64,000 bases of DNA from JAXGYX01 sp964487355 (GTDB lineage Bacteria > Bacillota > Clostridia > Saccharofermentanales > Fastidiosipilaceae): contig CAZAPS010000001.1 in the NCBI GenBank assembly GCA_964487355.1, forward strand, positions 1 through 64,000. Reading direction: 5' to 3'. This document shows positions 1 through 8,300 of this stretch, piece by piece. How positions within the stretch are numbered: position 1 is the stretch's first letter; each line of letters opens with the position of its first letter. The notes below the pieces were generated by a model that was not told the origin of the DNA, searched no databases, and saw only the letters and a list, made by a program, of their open reading frames with translations. The position numbers were made by a program, and so were the translations under genes.

Positions 1-2
1 GT

Positions 3-923
3 ATGGAAGAAGTGTTTCGACAAATCACAATGATTGTCCTGTTGACGTTGGTTGGTTTCGCCGCGTTCAAGCTAAAGATATTAAATTCTGCGATCAAAGC
101 CAGCCTGACAAAGGTCGTTTTGCAGATCGCGATTCCGTCCGCCATCATCGCGAGTGGCTCGCTTTCGGTTAGTGGGTCAGAATGGATGCGTGTGCTGTAT
201 ATTTTCGCGTCATCGGTCGTTTTCCATCTCACTTTATTTTTATTCATGAAACACATCGGCTCTAAATGGTATCCGAGCGTGTCCAAAGGCAAAGCCGGCG
301 CGTTGAGCGTCACATTTGGGAATGTGATGTTCGTGGGCTATCCTATCGTGACGGGGATGTTTGGCGCCGAAGGATTGTTTTTAGCTTCGATTTTCACCGC
401 GGTTTTCAATTTTCTTATCTTTACGGTTGGCCGCCAACTATTGACTGAGACGGACCGAAACTCATTTAAATCGATGCTGCTGACTCCATTCAACCTATCG
501 TTCGTGATTATGTTGGCACTGCTGATTTTTCAAATCAAATTGCCGGCAGTTTTGCAAGAAACTTTACAGACGTTGGGTGGACTATCCACCCCATTGAGTC
601 TGTTGACGATCGGCTGCATGATCGCGCAGGCAGATTTTTCACAAATTTTCAACGACAAGTACCTTGCGCTGACTACTCTGTTGCGCTGCCTGGTCGTTCC
701 ACTTGTGACTTTGACCGTCATGCGTTTCCTGCCTTTTGATATCGTGTTGCGTAAAACGGTGATCGCGCTTTCGGCAATGCCCGTCGCGGCCACCACGGTG
801 ATGTTGTGTGAACAGCACGATTGTGAAGCTGAGTTTTCTTCTTTTTCGGTTGCTCAGTCCACCATTGTGTTCACCGGAACCTTCCCGCTGATCATGTATT
901 TGACTGATCGTTTTATTCGCTAA
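3..923 (+). CDS. AEC family transporter (auxin efflux carrier type)
   Basis: A 306-residue integral membrane protein with about ten hydrophobic segments spread over its whole length, the usual size for AEC permeases. Members export or import small organic acids such as malate; the substrate cannot be read from the sequence. The family feel is clear from the N-terminal segment running into a Lys-Leu-Lys-Ile-Leu-Asn loop and from the Pro-Ser-Ala-Ile-Ile half-helix break near residue 45. The ATG lies two bases inside the window, so its ribosome binding site and promoter are out of view; the start is accepted because the protein has normal length. The gene converges on the MocR-type regulator with 35 bases between the stop codons. 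Confidence 0.88.
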   Translation: MEEVFRQITMIVLLTLVGFAAFKLKILNSAIKASLTKVVLQIAIPSAIIASGSLSVSGSEWMRVLYIFASSVVFHLTLFLFMKHIGSKWYPSVSKGKAGALSVTFGNVMFVGYPIVTGMFGAEGLFLASIFTAVFNFLIFTVGRQLLTETDRNSFKSMLLTPFNLSFVIMLALLIFQIKLPAVLQETLQTLGGLSTPLSLLTIGCMIAQADFSQIFNDKYLALTTLLRCLVVPLVTLTVMRFLPFDIVLRKTVIALSAMPVAATTVMLCEQHDCEAEFSSFSVAQSTIVFTGTFPLIMYLTDRFIR

Positions 924-958
924 AGCCAGTTTGCGATTTCATTAACAGACAACTCTTT

Positions 959-2416
959 CTAGATGGTGTCGATCACCTCGCATACGACATGAGAAAGCCG
1001 CCTGACCGCTTCTTCCCTATTCTCCTCGCTGATGCCCGTGTAGTTGATCAAGATGAAAAAACCCGATCCGTTATTTCGTTCTTTGGAGAGACTTTGCGCT
1101 GGCAATCGATAATCCGGCAAGCATGATATTTTTACAGCTTGCTTCAAAGCCTCCTGCTTCAGTCGACTCATTACATTTTCATTGTTTATCGCGTTTTTTG
1201 GCGGACGGATTTCCAGCATGAAATGCAGACCGGCCTCTTGTTCAATGATCTCAACGTGGCGAGCCATTGAAGACTGGCGGATCAAACTTTGCACTTTCAA
1301 TTTCCCGGCACGGTAAATTGTTCTCATGCGATTGATATGTCGGCCAAATGAGCCGTTTTCAATGAAGTCAGCCAACGCGATTTGCTCAAGATTGGGAACA
1401 GGGCTGCGGTAAAATGAGAGCTTGTTTTGCCAGCGGGTCAGCAGCTCGGGTGGCAAAACCATGTAAGCGATGCGGAAAGAGGGAGAAAGTGTCCGTGAGA
1501 AAGTATTCATGTAAATGACACGGTTGTTTTTATCCATGCTGAACATGGTGCGAAAGGGTCGCCCGCGCAAGCGCAATTCACAGTCGTAATCATCTTCAAT
1601 CACCCAACGACCGGCAGTCGAATTTGCCCAGGATAAGATTTCCTCTCGGCGCCCGGCAGGCATGACAATGCCGGTAGGAAATTGGTGGGAGGGTGATAAA
1701 TGCACGATCCGCGTGTCACTTTGCTTTAGCGCGGTAGCGCTTAATCCATCGTGGTCAAGCGGTATGCCGACACATCTGACATCGGAGGCCTCCATGATAT
1801 GTCTAAACTTTTGATAGCCCGGATCCTCGGTGGCGTAGCCATGGCCTCGCCCCAATAGTTGGAGCAACCGATCATATAGATTCTCCGCGCCCGCTCCCAC
1901 GATGATAAACTCAGGTGATGTTTCGATCCCCCTGTATTCCATCAAATGTGAGGCGATGGCTTGGCGCAGTTCATAAAGCCCGGCGGACGGCACCGGCGCG
2001 AGCAGTCGTTCCGGTTCGCTGCGCAATGATTTGCGCAGCGATTTTGCCCAAGTATCAATCGGGAAATGCTCCTTTGGAATTTCACCACCGGTGAAATCCG
2101 CAAACCATTTTTGCGTCTGAACTTTTGGCTTTAATGAAGTCGTCCTCAATGATTGGATCACCGGGATCTTTTGTTCGGGCTGATTTACATAAACACCCTT
2201 TTTTTCGATGGAGTAGACATAACCTTCACTTTGGAGTTGTTCGTAAGCATGCTCAACTGTGATGACGCTGACCGCGAGGTTTTGCGCCAACGAGCGTTTC
2301 GATGGCAGCTTGTCATCGGGTTGGAGGACGCCCGAAACAATATCGGCACGTAGACAGCGATAAAGAAATTCGTATAAGCTCAGTTCGCCACGTTCGGCCA
2401 TCGGATAAGTCAGCAT
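959..2416 (-). CDS. MocR-type regulator (GntR HTH plus aminotransferase-like domain) lacking the PLP lysine
   Basis: A 485-residue protein with an N-terminal GntR winged helix (about residues 10-80, with the LPSKRSLAQNL motif) and a fold-type I aminotransferase-like domain (about 110-480). MocR proteins normally sense PLP and an amino compound; GabR is the model. The pocket motifs SPSHQFPTG and EDDYDCELR are present. The lysine that forms the Schiff base in GabR (FSKSL) is replaced by Arg308 in FSRTL (codon 1493-1495), so covalent PLP binding is not expected. I chose the ATG at 2416, preceded by GGGAG at good spacing, over a TTG four codons upstream. It diverges from the LacI-type gene across a 390-base AT-rich gap. 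Target genes are unknown. Confidence 0.9.
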   Translation of the reverse strand: MLTYPMAERGELSLYEFLYRCLRADIVSGVLQPDDKLPSKRSLAQNLAVSVITVEHAYEQLQSEGYVYSIEKKGVYVNQPEQKIPVIQSLRTTSLKPKVQTQKWFADFTGGEIPKEHFPIDTWAKSLRKSLRSEPERLLAPVPSAGLYELRQAIASHLMEYRGIETSPEFIIVGAGAENLYDRLLQLLGRGHGYATEDPGYQKFRHIMEASDVRCVGIPLDHDGLSATALKQSDTRIVHLSPSHQFPTGIVMPAGRREEILSWANSTAGRWVIEDDYDCELRLRGRPFRTMFSMDKNNRVIYMNTFSRTLSPSFRIAYMVLPPELLTRWQNKLSFYRSPVPNLEQIALADFIENGSFGRHINRMRTIYRAGKLKVQSLIRQSSMARHVEIIEQEAGLHFMLEIRPPKNAINNENVMSRLKQEALKQAVKISCLPDYRLPAQSLSKERNNGSGFFILINYTGISEENREEAVRRLSHVVCEVIDTI

Positions 2417-2677
2417 ACAAGCTCCCAAAGCACTTAATTTTTACAATTTGTTGATTATATAAAATGGTAGCATATCCTTCCTTTTGAGCAATTTGAATGT
2501 TTGACATAGCAGTGCCCCGAAATGGCTATATTGTGATTGGAAAAACTACACAGTGTCGCTCAAAACTTGCGATATATCTGGAAATCTTGCAAAGTAATAA
2601 GAAAAATTACAGGTATATGAGAAAATACGATCACAAACGATCATTTTATGCATAAATTAGATCGATAAAGCGACAAA

Positions 2678-2705
2678 ACGACAATTAAAACACACAATTT
2701 GTCGT
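2678..2705. promoter_or_regulatory. Inverted repeat in the mocR-lacI divergent region
   Basis: Arms ACGACAATT and AATTTGTCGT face each other across nine bases, pairing with one bulge. A separate perfect palindrome ATTGATCAAT lies at 2738-2747. Both sit in the strongly AT-rich 392-base gap between the two divergent regulator genes. They are plausible operators for either regulator. No convincing paired -35/-10 boxes were found here. Confidence 0.35.
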
Positions 2706-2808
2706 AATTGTTAATTTTAGAGCAAAAATGTTGTTTGATTGATCAATTGCCCGAACTGTTTTGATTGGTTAAAGTTTATATACAACAAACATTGAAAGTA
2801 TAAATTAT

Positions 2809-3834
2809 ATGAAAGTCACCACATCAAAAATCGCCGAAGTAGCCGGAGTTCATCGCTCGACAGTGGACAAGGTCATACATAACAGACCGGGTGTCAGCGA
2901 ATTGACACGTCGCAGAATTCTTAAAGTGATCGAAGATCTTTCATACAACACAAATGCGTTTCGTAAGAACGAACCGGGCGTGCGACGCTCGATCCGCCTG
3001 CTGGCATTGGTTCTTGATGTGGATTCCAGTCTGGAAGTCAGCAAGGGGATGTGGTCGGCGATTGAAGAGTATGAAGCGTTTGATTGCAAACTCTATGTGC
3101 GCACAATCTCACAATTTGACGTGGCGCAGCAGGTGGAGGCGATTGAGGCGGCGGTTCACGACGAAGTGGACGCCATCCTGATTCAGACGATGATTTCACC
3201 GCGCATCGCGGAGGCGATGCGGCTGGCCAAGGCCGCTGGAATTTTAATTATCACCGTCAACAGCGATTTGGACTCTGACGGCCGCGTCACTTTTGTGGGA
3301 CAGGATATGATGAAAGCCGGGCGAACCGCGGCGAAACTGATGGGAGAATTTGTTGGCGGTGTTGGCAAGGTCGGCGTGCTGTCAACCAACAACGCGGTGT
3401 TCTCTGTGGAAGAAAGAGAGATTGGCTTTAAAGACATTATGCGTGACAGTTTTCCCGATGTGCAGCTCTTGCCTGTGATCGAGACACATGAAAACAGCAA
3501 AATAACGTTTAACGCCACAATCGATCTATTAGTAGATCATCCGGATCTTAGAGGACTGTTCATAACCTGCGGCAAGGTCTCCTCGATGGGCAAAGCGATT
3601 ACCGAACTGGAACGCCAGGGGACACTGAAAGTCGTCACCTTCGAAACATATCCTGATATCTTGGATTTGATTCGCACAAATGTCATCACCTGCACGATTG
3701 GCAGCAATCCTGAGCGACAAGGCTACGTGGCGATCAAACAAGTGTTGGCTCATCTACTATTCAATAAAGGTATCATTGAAGGGCATGTGCATGTCCCATT
3801 TGAAATCATTGTCAAAGAGAACATACCATCATAA
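2809..3834 (+). CDS. LacI family transcriptional regulator
   Basis: A 341-residue LacI/GalR-type protein. Residues 1-50 hold the DNA-binding helix-turn-helix (TTSKIAEVAGVHRSTVDKV, then the hinge region), and residues 60-340 form a periplasmic-binding-protein-like sugar sensor with the pattern LIQTMIS and a closing NPERQGY segment. Such proteins repress sugar catabolism operons until an inducer binds. It sits 53 bases before the inositol-dehydrogenase-like gene on the same strand, so it probably controls that cluster and may be co-transcribed with it. The ribosome binding site is weak (GAAAG), which suggests low expression. The inducer may be the ligand of the two binding proteins downstream, since both folds belong to the same superfamily. 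Confidence 0.92.
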   Translation: MKVTTSKIAEVAGVHRSTVDKVIHNRPGVSELTRRRILKVIEDLSYNTNAFRKNEPGVRRSIRLLALVLDVDSSLEVSKGMWSAIEEYEAFDCKLYVRTISQFDVAQQVEAIEAAVHDEVDAILIQTMISPRIAEAMRLAKAAGILIITVNSDLDSDGRVTFVGQDMMKAGRTAAKLMGEFVGGVGKVGVLSTNNAVFSVEEREIGFKDIMRDSFPDVQLLPVIETHENSKITFNATIDLLVDHPDLRGLFITCGKVSSMGKAITELERQGTLKVVTFETYPDILDLIRTNVITCTIGSNPERQGYVAIKQVLAHLLFNKGIIEGHVHVPFEIIVKENIPS

Positions 3835-3887
3835 ACAGGCTGAGTACCAAAGCAAGGATTCATTTTTAATTGAAGGAGGCAGATTTT

Positions 3888-4901
3888 ATGGGGGACAACA
3901 TTCTGAAAATTGGTTTGATCGGAACGGGTGCCATTGGTCGCACGCATTTCGAGCGCATCAACCAAAAGTTGCAAGGTGGCAAAGTGATTGCCGTTTCCGA
4001 TGTGAACAAGGAATTTGGACGTACGATCGCCGAACAACTCGGTTGCGCGTTTTACGAGACCGGTGAAGAATTGATCAACGCTCCGGAAATTGACGCCATC
4101 GTGGTGACCACCGCAGACCAATATCATGAACAGTTCGTCATGGCTTCCATAAAAGCCGGCAAACCTGTCTTTTGTGAAAAACCCCTCGCGCCCCAAGCGG
4201 ATGGCGCCAAGCGGATTGTGGACGCCGAAGTCGCGGGTGGAAAACATCTGGTTCAGGTTGGATTCATGCGCCGCTACGACGCCGGTTATAGACAATTGAA
4301 AGAAGCGCTTGACAAGCGTGTGTTGGGCGAACCCTTGATGCTTCATTGCGCGCACCGCAACGAAACAGTCGATGAGAGTTATGACACCCCAATGGCGGTC
4401 GAAAACTCGATGATTCATGAAATCGATGTGTTGCGCTGGTTGCTGAATGAAGACTATAAAACGGCAAGTGTCGTCTTCCCGAAAAAAACCCGCAACGCGC
4501 ACGAGAACCTGCAAGATCCACAGATCATGTTCTTGACCACAGAGTCAGGCGTGCATATCGACGTTGAGGCATTTGTCTGCTGTGGCTATGGCTATGAGAT
4601 CAAATGCGAGGTTGTCTGTGAAGATGGTGTGATGAATCTACCCGAGGCGCCCTATCTGCAGGTGCGCGCCGACGGCAAGCGGTATTCAAACATCACCACC
4701 GACTGGAGCCAACGATTTGGTGAGGCCTATGACACCGAGTTCCAAGAGTGGATCAACGCGACAAAAGAAGGTCGTGTCGACGGTCCGACGGCTTGGGATG
4801 GTTACGTGGGCCAGGTGACCGCGAGCGCCGCGTCCAAAGCGCGGGACACGCAGACCACTGTCACGATTGAACTGGAAGAACGTTCGGATTTTTATAAATA
4901 A
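3888..4901 (+). CDS. iolG: Gfo/Idh/MocA oxidoreductase, inositol 2-dehydrogenase-like
   Basis: A 337-residue NAD-dependent dehydrogenase. The Rossmann motif GLIGTGAIG begins near residue 9, the family signature CEKPLA lies near 96, and GFMRRYDAGY near 124 is the hallmark of myo-inositol 2-dehydrogenases (IolG). The catalytic Asp/His pair is in MIHEIDVLRWL. The likely reaction is oxidation of myo-inositol or a related cyclitol or sugar to the 2-keto form, using NAD. I chose the ATG at 3888 because AAGGAGG stands 8 bases upstream; a longer TTG start would overlap that site. No iolE, iolC, iolD or iolB homologue is present nearby, so the substrate could be another polyol or sugar. Confidence 0.85.
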   Translation: MGDNILKIGLIGTGAIGRTHFERINQKLQGGKVIAVSDVNKEFGRTIAEQLGCAFYETGEELINAPEIDAIVVTTADQYHEQFVMASIKAGKPVFCEKPLAPQADGAKRIVDAEVAGGKHLVQVGFMRRYDAGYRQLKEALDKRVLGEPLMLHCAHRNETVDESYDTPMAVENSMIHEIDVLRWLLNEDYKTASVVFPKKTRNAHENLQDPQIMFLTTESGVHIDVEAFVCCGYGYEIKCEVVCEDGVMNLPEAPYLQVRADGKRYSNITTDWSQRFGEAYDTEFQEWINATKEGRVDGPTAWDGYVGQVTASAASKARDTQTTVTIELEERSDFYK

Positions 4902-4954
4902 GAGTAGACCAAATATAATTGCTCAACCTTTCGAAAAAATTCAAGGAGGGAAAA

Positions 4955-5896
4955 ATGGAATTAGCGATTTGTACTGACGTGTATGCGGAATTGAGCTTCA
5001 CCGAGATGCTCGACAAAGTGAAATCCTTGGGTGTGAACGCGGTGGAGATGAGTGCCGGCGGCTGGGGCCCTTGTCCACACACCAAGACACAGGAACTGTT
5101 GGCCGATGACGACAAAGTCAAAGCATTTAAAGAGGAGCTGGAGAAACGCGACATGGAAATCAGCGCGTTGAACTGCTCAGGCAATCCGCTCGCTCCCGGT
5201 GAGATGGGTGAGAACCATACGAAAACGACCTATGACACAGTTTTGCTGGCTGAGAAACTCGGCGTCAAAAAAATTGTCATGATGTCCGGACTGCCGGCGG
5301 GAGCGCCCGGCGACCAAACACCCAACTGGATCACCTCGACTGTGTCCTGGCCGGACTATATGGTCGAGACCGTACGGTATCAATGGGAAGACGTGGCGTT
5401 CCCCTGGTGGAAAAAATTCGCGTCTTTCGCCAAAGATCATGGTCTGGAGCAGATCGCGATCGAGGAATTCCCCTGTCAATTGGTCTACAACCCTGAGACT
5501 CTTTGGAAACTCAGAGACGGAGTCGATCCGATTGTCGGCATCAACCTGGATCCCTCTCATTTGATCGTGATGGGTGCGGACCCGATTGCCAGTGCCAGAG
5601 CGCTTGAAGGAGCGATCTACCATATTCATGGCAAAGATGCCCGCATCGAGCGTGGCATGGCGGATGTGAACGGATTGCCCGAGAGCAAACCGGTAACAGA
5701 CACTGCCAACCGCACCTGGAACTACGTGGCTGTTGGCTGCGGACAGGACCTGGGCTGGTGGAAAGAATTCTTTTCGGTATGTCGCATGATGGGATACAAC
5801 GGACATGTCTCACTGGAGATGGAAGATCTGACAATGAGTACCGAAGCCGGTGTGTTAACCTCGATTGACGCCTTGAAACAGACAATCAGTAAATAA
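4955..5896 (+). CDS. Sugar phosphate isomerase/epimerase, xylose isomerase-like TIM barrel
   Basis: A 313-residue protein of the AP-endonuclease-2/xylose-isomerase-like TIM barrel superfamily. Strand-end metal ligands expected for the family are visible: IAIEEFP near residue 170, NLDPSHL near 196, HIHGKDA near 222 and SLEMED near 290. These enzymes isomerise or epimerise sugars, keto-sugars or inosose, usually with a divalent metal. The Phe-Pro-Cys and Asp-Pro-Ser-His pattern is typical of proteins paired with Gfo/Idh dehydrogenases. The ATG at 4955 follows AAGGAGG; the open frame extends 12 codons upstream without a ribosome site. It lies between the dehydrogenase and the first binding protein in an apparent operon. 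Confidence 0.85.
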   Translation: MELAICTDVYAELSFTEMLDKVKSLGVNAVEMSAGGWGPCPHTKTQELLADDDKVKAFKEELEKRDMEISALNCSGNPLAPGEMGENHTKTTYDTVLLAEKLGVKKIVMMSGLPAGAPGDQTPNWITSTVSWPDYMVETVRYQWEDVAFPWWKKFASFAKDHGLEQIAIEEFPCQLVYNPETLWKLRDGVDPIVGINLDPSHLIVMGADPIASARALEGAIYHIHGKDARIERGMADVNGLPESKPVTDTANRTWNYVAVGCGQDLGWWKEFFSVCRMMGYNGHVSLEMEDLTMSTEAGVLTSIDALKQTISK

Positions 5897-5905
5897 ATCT
5901 CAACC

Positions 5906-5922
5906 TGTCCGCCACGCGGACA
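5906..5922 (+). other. Intercistronic hairpin before the first binding-protein gene
   Basis: TGTCCGC and GCGGACA form a perfect 7-bp stem closed by CAC, followed by an AT-rich stretch rather than a T-run. It is not a terminator by sequence. Hairpins in this position often stabilise the message of a highly expressed binding protein. Confidence 0.4.
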
Positions 5923-5995
5923 AATATAAATATTACATACTATCTTAATGTCAGGATCGGACAAATTTGTTCTCAATCAGGAAGGAGAAAAAAGA

Positions 5996-7093
5996 ATGAA
6001 AAAACGTATTTTCGCTCTTGCGATTGCCGCTGTCATGGCTATGTCTTTAGTTGCCTGTGGTGGAGGTTCCGAAAAGGAGACCACTGTAGCCGATGAGACG
6101 ACCGCGGCCACTACGGCTGAAGCCGAAGAGACCACTGCGGCTGAAGCGGAAGAAACCACCGCGGCCGCCGCTGATGATGAGCTTGACAGCTCAGAGCAGC
6201 TGGCCAAGCTGGAGACAGTCAAACCAAATAAAGAAGGATTTAAATTGGGTCTGGCCTTGGGCTGGCGCGACGAGTTCGGCAGCAAACTGGAAGCCGCGAT
6301 CATGGCTGAGGCGGAAGCCTTGGGCCTGTCGGTGACATCTGTTGACGCGAACAGCAACGCCAACACTCAAATCGGTCAAATTCAACAATTTTCCGGTCAG
6401 GGTATGGATGCCATCGTTACCAAACTGGTTTCCACAGATATGGGTCCGGAAATTTTGAATGCCGCTGGCGATGTGCCTGTCGCATTTGTCAACATCAATC
6501 CGGATGAGGATCTGACCGGCACCGGTTCGACCAAAGTCGGCTCCAACAACTTGGAAGCCGGTAGTCTGCAAGGCGAGTTCCTGGCTGACTATTTCACCGA
6601 AAAAGGTGTCGACAACGTCCGCTTCGTCATGATGCAGGGCACACAGGGCCTTTCCTATACAACCGAGCGTACAAATGGCGCGCAAAATGCGCTGAAAGCA
6701 GTCTTCCCGAACGCCGAGCTAATCTATGATGGCGTTGGTGAGTATGACCGCGCTGAAGCTCAGAATATGATGCAGACATTCCTCGGCACCAGCAAAGAGT
6801 TTGACGCCGTGATCTGCAACAATGATGAAATGGCCATCGGCTGCATCTCGGCGATGGAATCTGCCGGACTTGATCCGAAAGAAATACCGGTAGTCGGTAT
6901 TGACGGAACAGTCACCGGACTGGATTCAATGGCGAGCGGTGGAATCGCGATGACCGTGTATCAGGATGCTGTCGGACAGGGCGCGACTGCTGTCAAAGCC
7001 GCTGTTGCACTGGCTAACGGTGACGATGTCGACGCGAACATCTATGTTCCGTTCCTTCCGATCACCCCGGACAACATGGCTGATTTCCAATAA
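5996..7093 (+). CDS. Lipoprotein sugar-binding protein 1 (ABC-type, RbsB-like fold)
   Basis: A 365-residue secreted lipoprotein. Residues 1-20 are a signal peptide ending in the lipobox LVAC with Cys20 as the lipidated residue, followed by a low-complexity Thr/Ala/Glu spacer (about 25-65) built on a repeated EETTAA unit. The rest is a type 1 periplasmic-binding fold, shown by QIQQFSGQGMDAIV, NNDEMAIGCISAM and VVGIDGT. It probably captures a sugar or cyclitol outside the membrane. The ATG at 5996 has GGAAGGAG upstream. It is strikingly similar to the second binding protein at 8301, by eye about two-thirds identical after the spacer, yet no permease or ATPase gene accompanies either. Confidence 0.93.
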   Translation: MKKRIFALAIAAVMAMSLVACGGGSEKETTVADETTAATTAEAEETTAAEAEETTAAAADDELDSSEQLAKLETVKPNKEGFKLGLALGWRDEFGSKLEAAIMAEAEALGLSVTSVDANSNANTQIGQIQQFSGQGMDAIVTKLVSTDMGPEILNAAGDVPVAFVNINPDEDLTGTGSTKVGSNNLEAGSLQGEFLADYFTEKGVDNVRFVMMQGTQGLSYTTERTNGAQNALKAVFPNAELIYDGVGEYDRAEAQNMMQTFLGTSKEFDAVICNNDEMAIGCISAMESAGLDPKEIPVVGIDGTVTGLDSMASGGIAMTVYQDAVGQGATAVKAAVALANGDDVDANIYVPFLPITPDNMADFQ

Positions 7094-7121
7094 GATTTTC
7101 AAAACAAAATACATCTGAGAC

Positions 7122-7180
7122 TGTTGATGAATCAACATTAAATTGAGCTGTACCTGCGTCTTCCGATCCGGCGCAGGTAC
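7122..7180 (+). other. Two intercistronic hairpins between binding protein 1 and hyi
   Basis: TGTTGAT/ATCAACA forms a 7-bp stem with a 2-base loop at 7122-7137, and GTACCTGCG/CGCAGGTAC forms a perfect 9-bp stem with a 13-base loop at 7150-7180. Neither is followed by a T-run. They may act as message-stabilising or processing structures giving unequal output of the two genes. The ribosome site of hyi (GGAGGAG) starts about ten bases after the second stem. Confidence 0.45.
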
Positions 7181-7201
7181 AATCCATATGGAGGAGAAAA
7201 T

Positions 7202-7990
7202 ATGAAACTGAAACGAAGTGCCTGTATCGAACCGATGTATTCTGAGATTCCGTTCCTCGACCGTTTCGCTGCGGCGAAGAATGATGGTTTTGAGTATGTG
7301 GAGTTTTGGAGCTGGACTGACAAAGACTTGAACGCAGTGCGTAAAGCGGCCGAAGACGCCGGCATTGGTATTTGTGGATTCAACGGAGACGCCGAGCTTT
7401 CTTTGATTGGTCCTGCGCACAATGCCGACTACCTCGCGTTTTTGGAGACTTCACTGGAAGCGGCGAAAAAAGTTGGCTCGCTGAGTGTCACCATTCACTC
7501 AAATGGTTTAGGTGATGGCGGTCTGGTCATCCACGATTACGCTGAGCTCAGTCACACAGTTAAACTTTGTAACATGTATGAAATGTTGAAGCGTTCGGCC
7601 GACCTGGCGGAGCAATATGATATCAACCTGAACCTCGAAGGCCTGAACATCATTTCAGATCATGTGGGCAACTTCCTGGTCAACACACAGATGGCCGCGG
7701 AGGTCTGCCGTATGGTCGACTCTCCTAAACTGAAAATCCTGTTTGACGCCTACCACATGCAATTGAATGAAGGCAATCTATGCAACAACATCGAGAGCTA
7801 TGTCGACATCATTGGGCATGTCCATGTCGCTGACTGTCCGGGTCGCCATGAGCCGGGGACCGGTGAGATTCATTATCCGCGCGTATACCAAGCGCTGGAA
7901 GAACATGGCTACAAAGGAATAGTCGGGTATGAGCTCTTCCCCGAGACAACGACCGCCGAAGCTGTTAAAGCGATCATGTCCGTCGTCTGA
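7202..7990 (+). CDS. hyi: Hydroxypyruvate isomerase-like TIM barrel enzyme
   Basis: A 262-residue TIM barrel protein with the signature HVHVADCPGRHEPGTGEI near residues 205-222, which is characteristic of hydroxypyruvate isomerases (Hyi/GlxB type). The metal and acid/base positions are visible in NLEGLN near 140, FDAYHMQ near 182 and GYELFP near 241. Hyi interconverts hydroxypyruvate and tartronate semialdehyde, but members of this group also act on keto-sugars such as L-ribulose and on sugar-acid intermediates. It is the last gene of the first catabolic run and follows binding protein 1. The start is supported by ATGGAGGAG seven bases upstream. Confidence 0.87.
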   Translation: MKLKRSACIEPMYSEIPFLDRFAAAKNDGFEYVEFWSWTDKDLNAVRKAAEDAGIGICGFNGDAELSLIGPAHNADYLAFLETSLEAAKKVGSLSVTIHSNGLGDGGLVIHDYAELSHTVKLCNMYEMLKRSADLAEQYDINLNLEGLNIISDHVGNFLVNTQMAAEVCRMVDSPKLKILFDAYHMQLNEGNLCNNIESYVDIIGHVHVADCPGRHEPGTGEIHYPRVYQALEEHGYKGIVGYELFPETTTAEAVKAIMSVV

Positions 7991-8300
7991 AGCGACAATA
8001 TTTTTATGCATATTGAGCAAGTTCAATATCACGCACTTTGAAATAATTGCGTACAATTCTTAGCATAAGGAAGAACGCGATGAGTAAATGAACCGATTAT
8101 TTTTCACGAATCTACCTTTACTGTTTCAGATCCTCTACGGATCAGCAAATAGTTAATTATCATTTGCGCGGTGGCGACCCCCGCCGAATGCTTGTTTATT
8201 ATGATTGACGCGCGAACATCAATTTTTAGTAAATGTATGAATGAAACGGAAACAAAGAGACTATTGGTAGATTGTTCTATTACAACAAGGAGCGTGAAAA
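7991..8300. other. 310-base intergenic region before binding protein 2
   Basis: This stretch separates hyi from the second binding protein and has no convincing gene. A TTGACG hexamer at 8203 is a possible -35 box but has no good -10 partner. I see no T-run terminator. The second binding-protein gene probably has its own promoter here. Confidence 0.3.

Noticed and set aside
6100..6180. Possible tandem DNA repeat or CRISPR-like array
   Set aside because: The repetition is at codon level in a low-complexity lipoprotein spacer; there are no uniform repeats with unique spacers.
6093..6335. Arg/Pro/Lys-rich small frame in the binding-protein linker
   Set aside because: It is an out-of-frame reading of the EETTAA repeat, not a separate basic protein.
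5977..6366. Minus-strand 129-codon frame rich in Ser, Ala and Val
   Set aside because: It is the antisense of the repetitive linker and signal peptide of binding protein 1; composition mirrors the real gene and it has no ribosome site.
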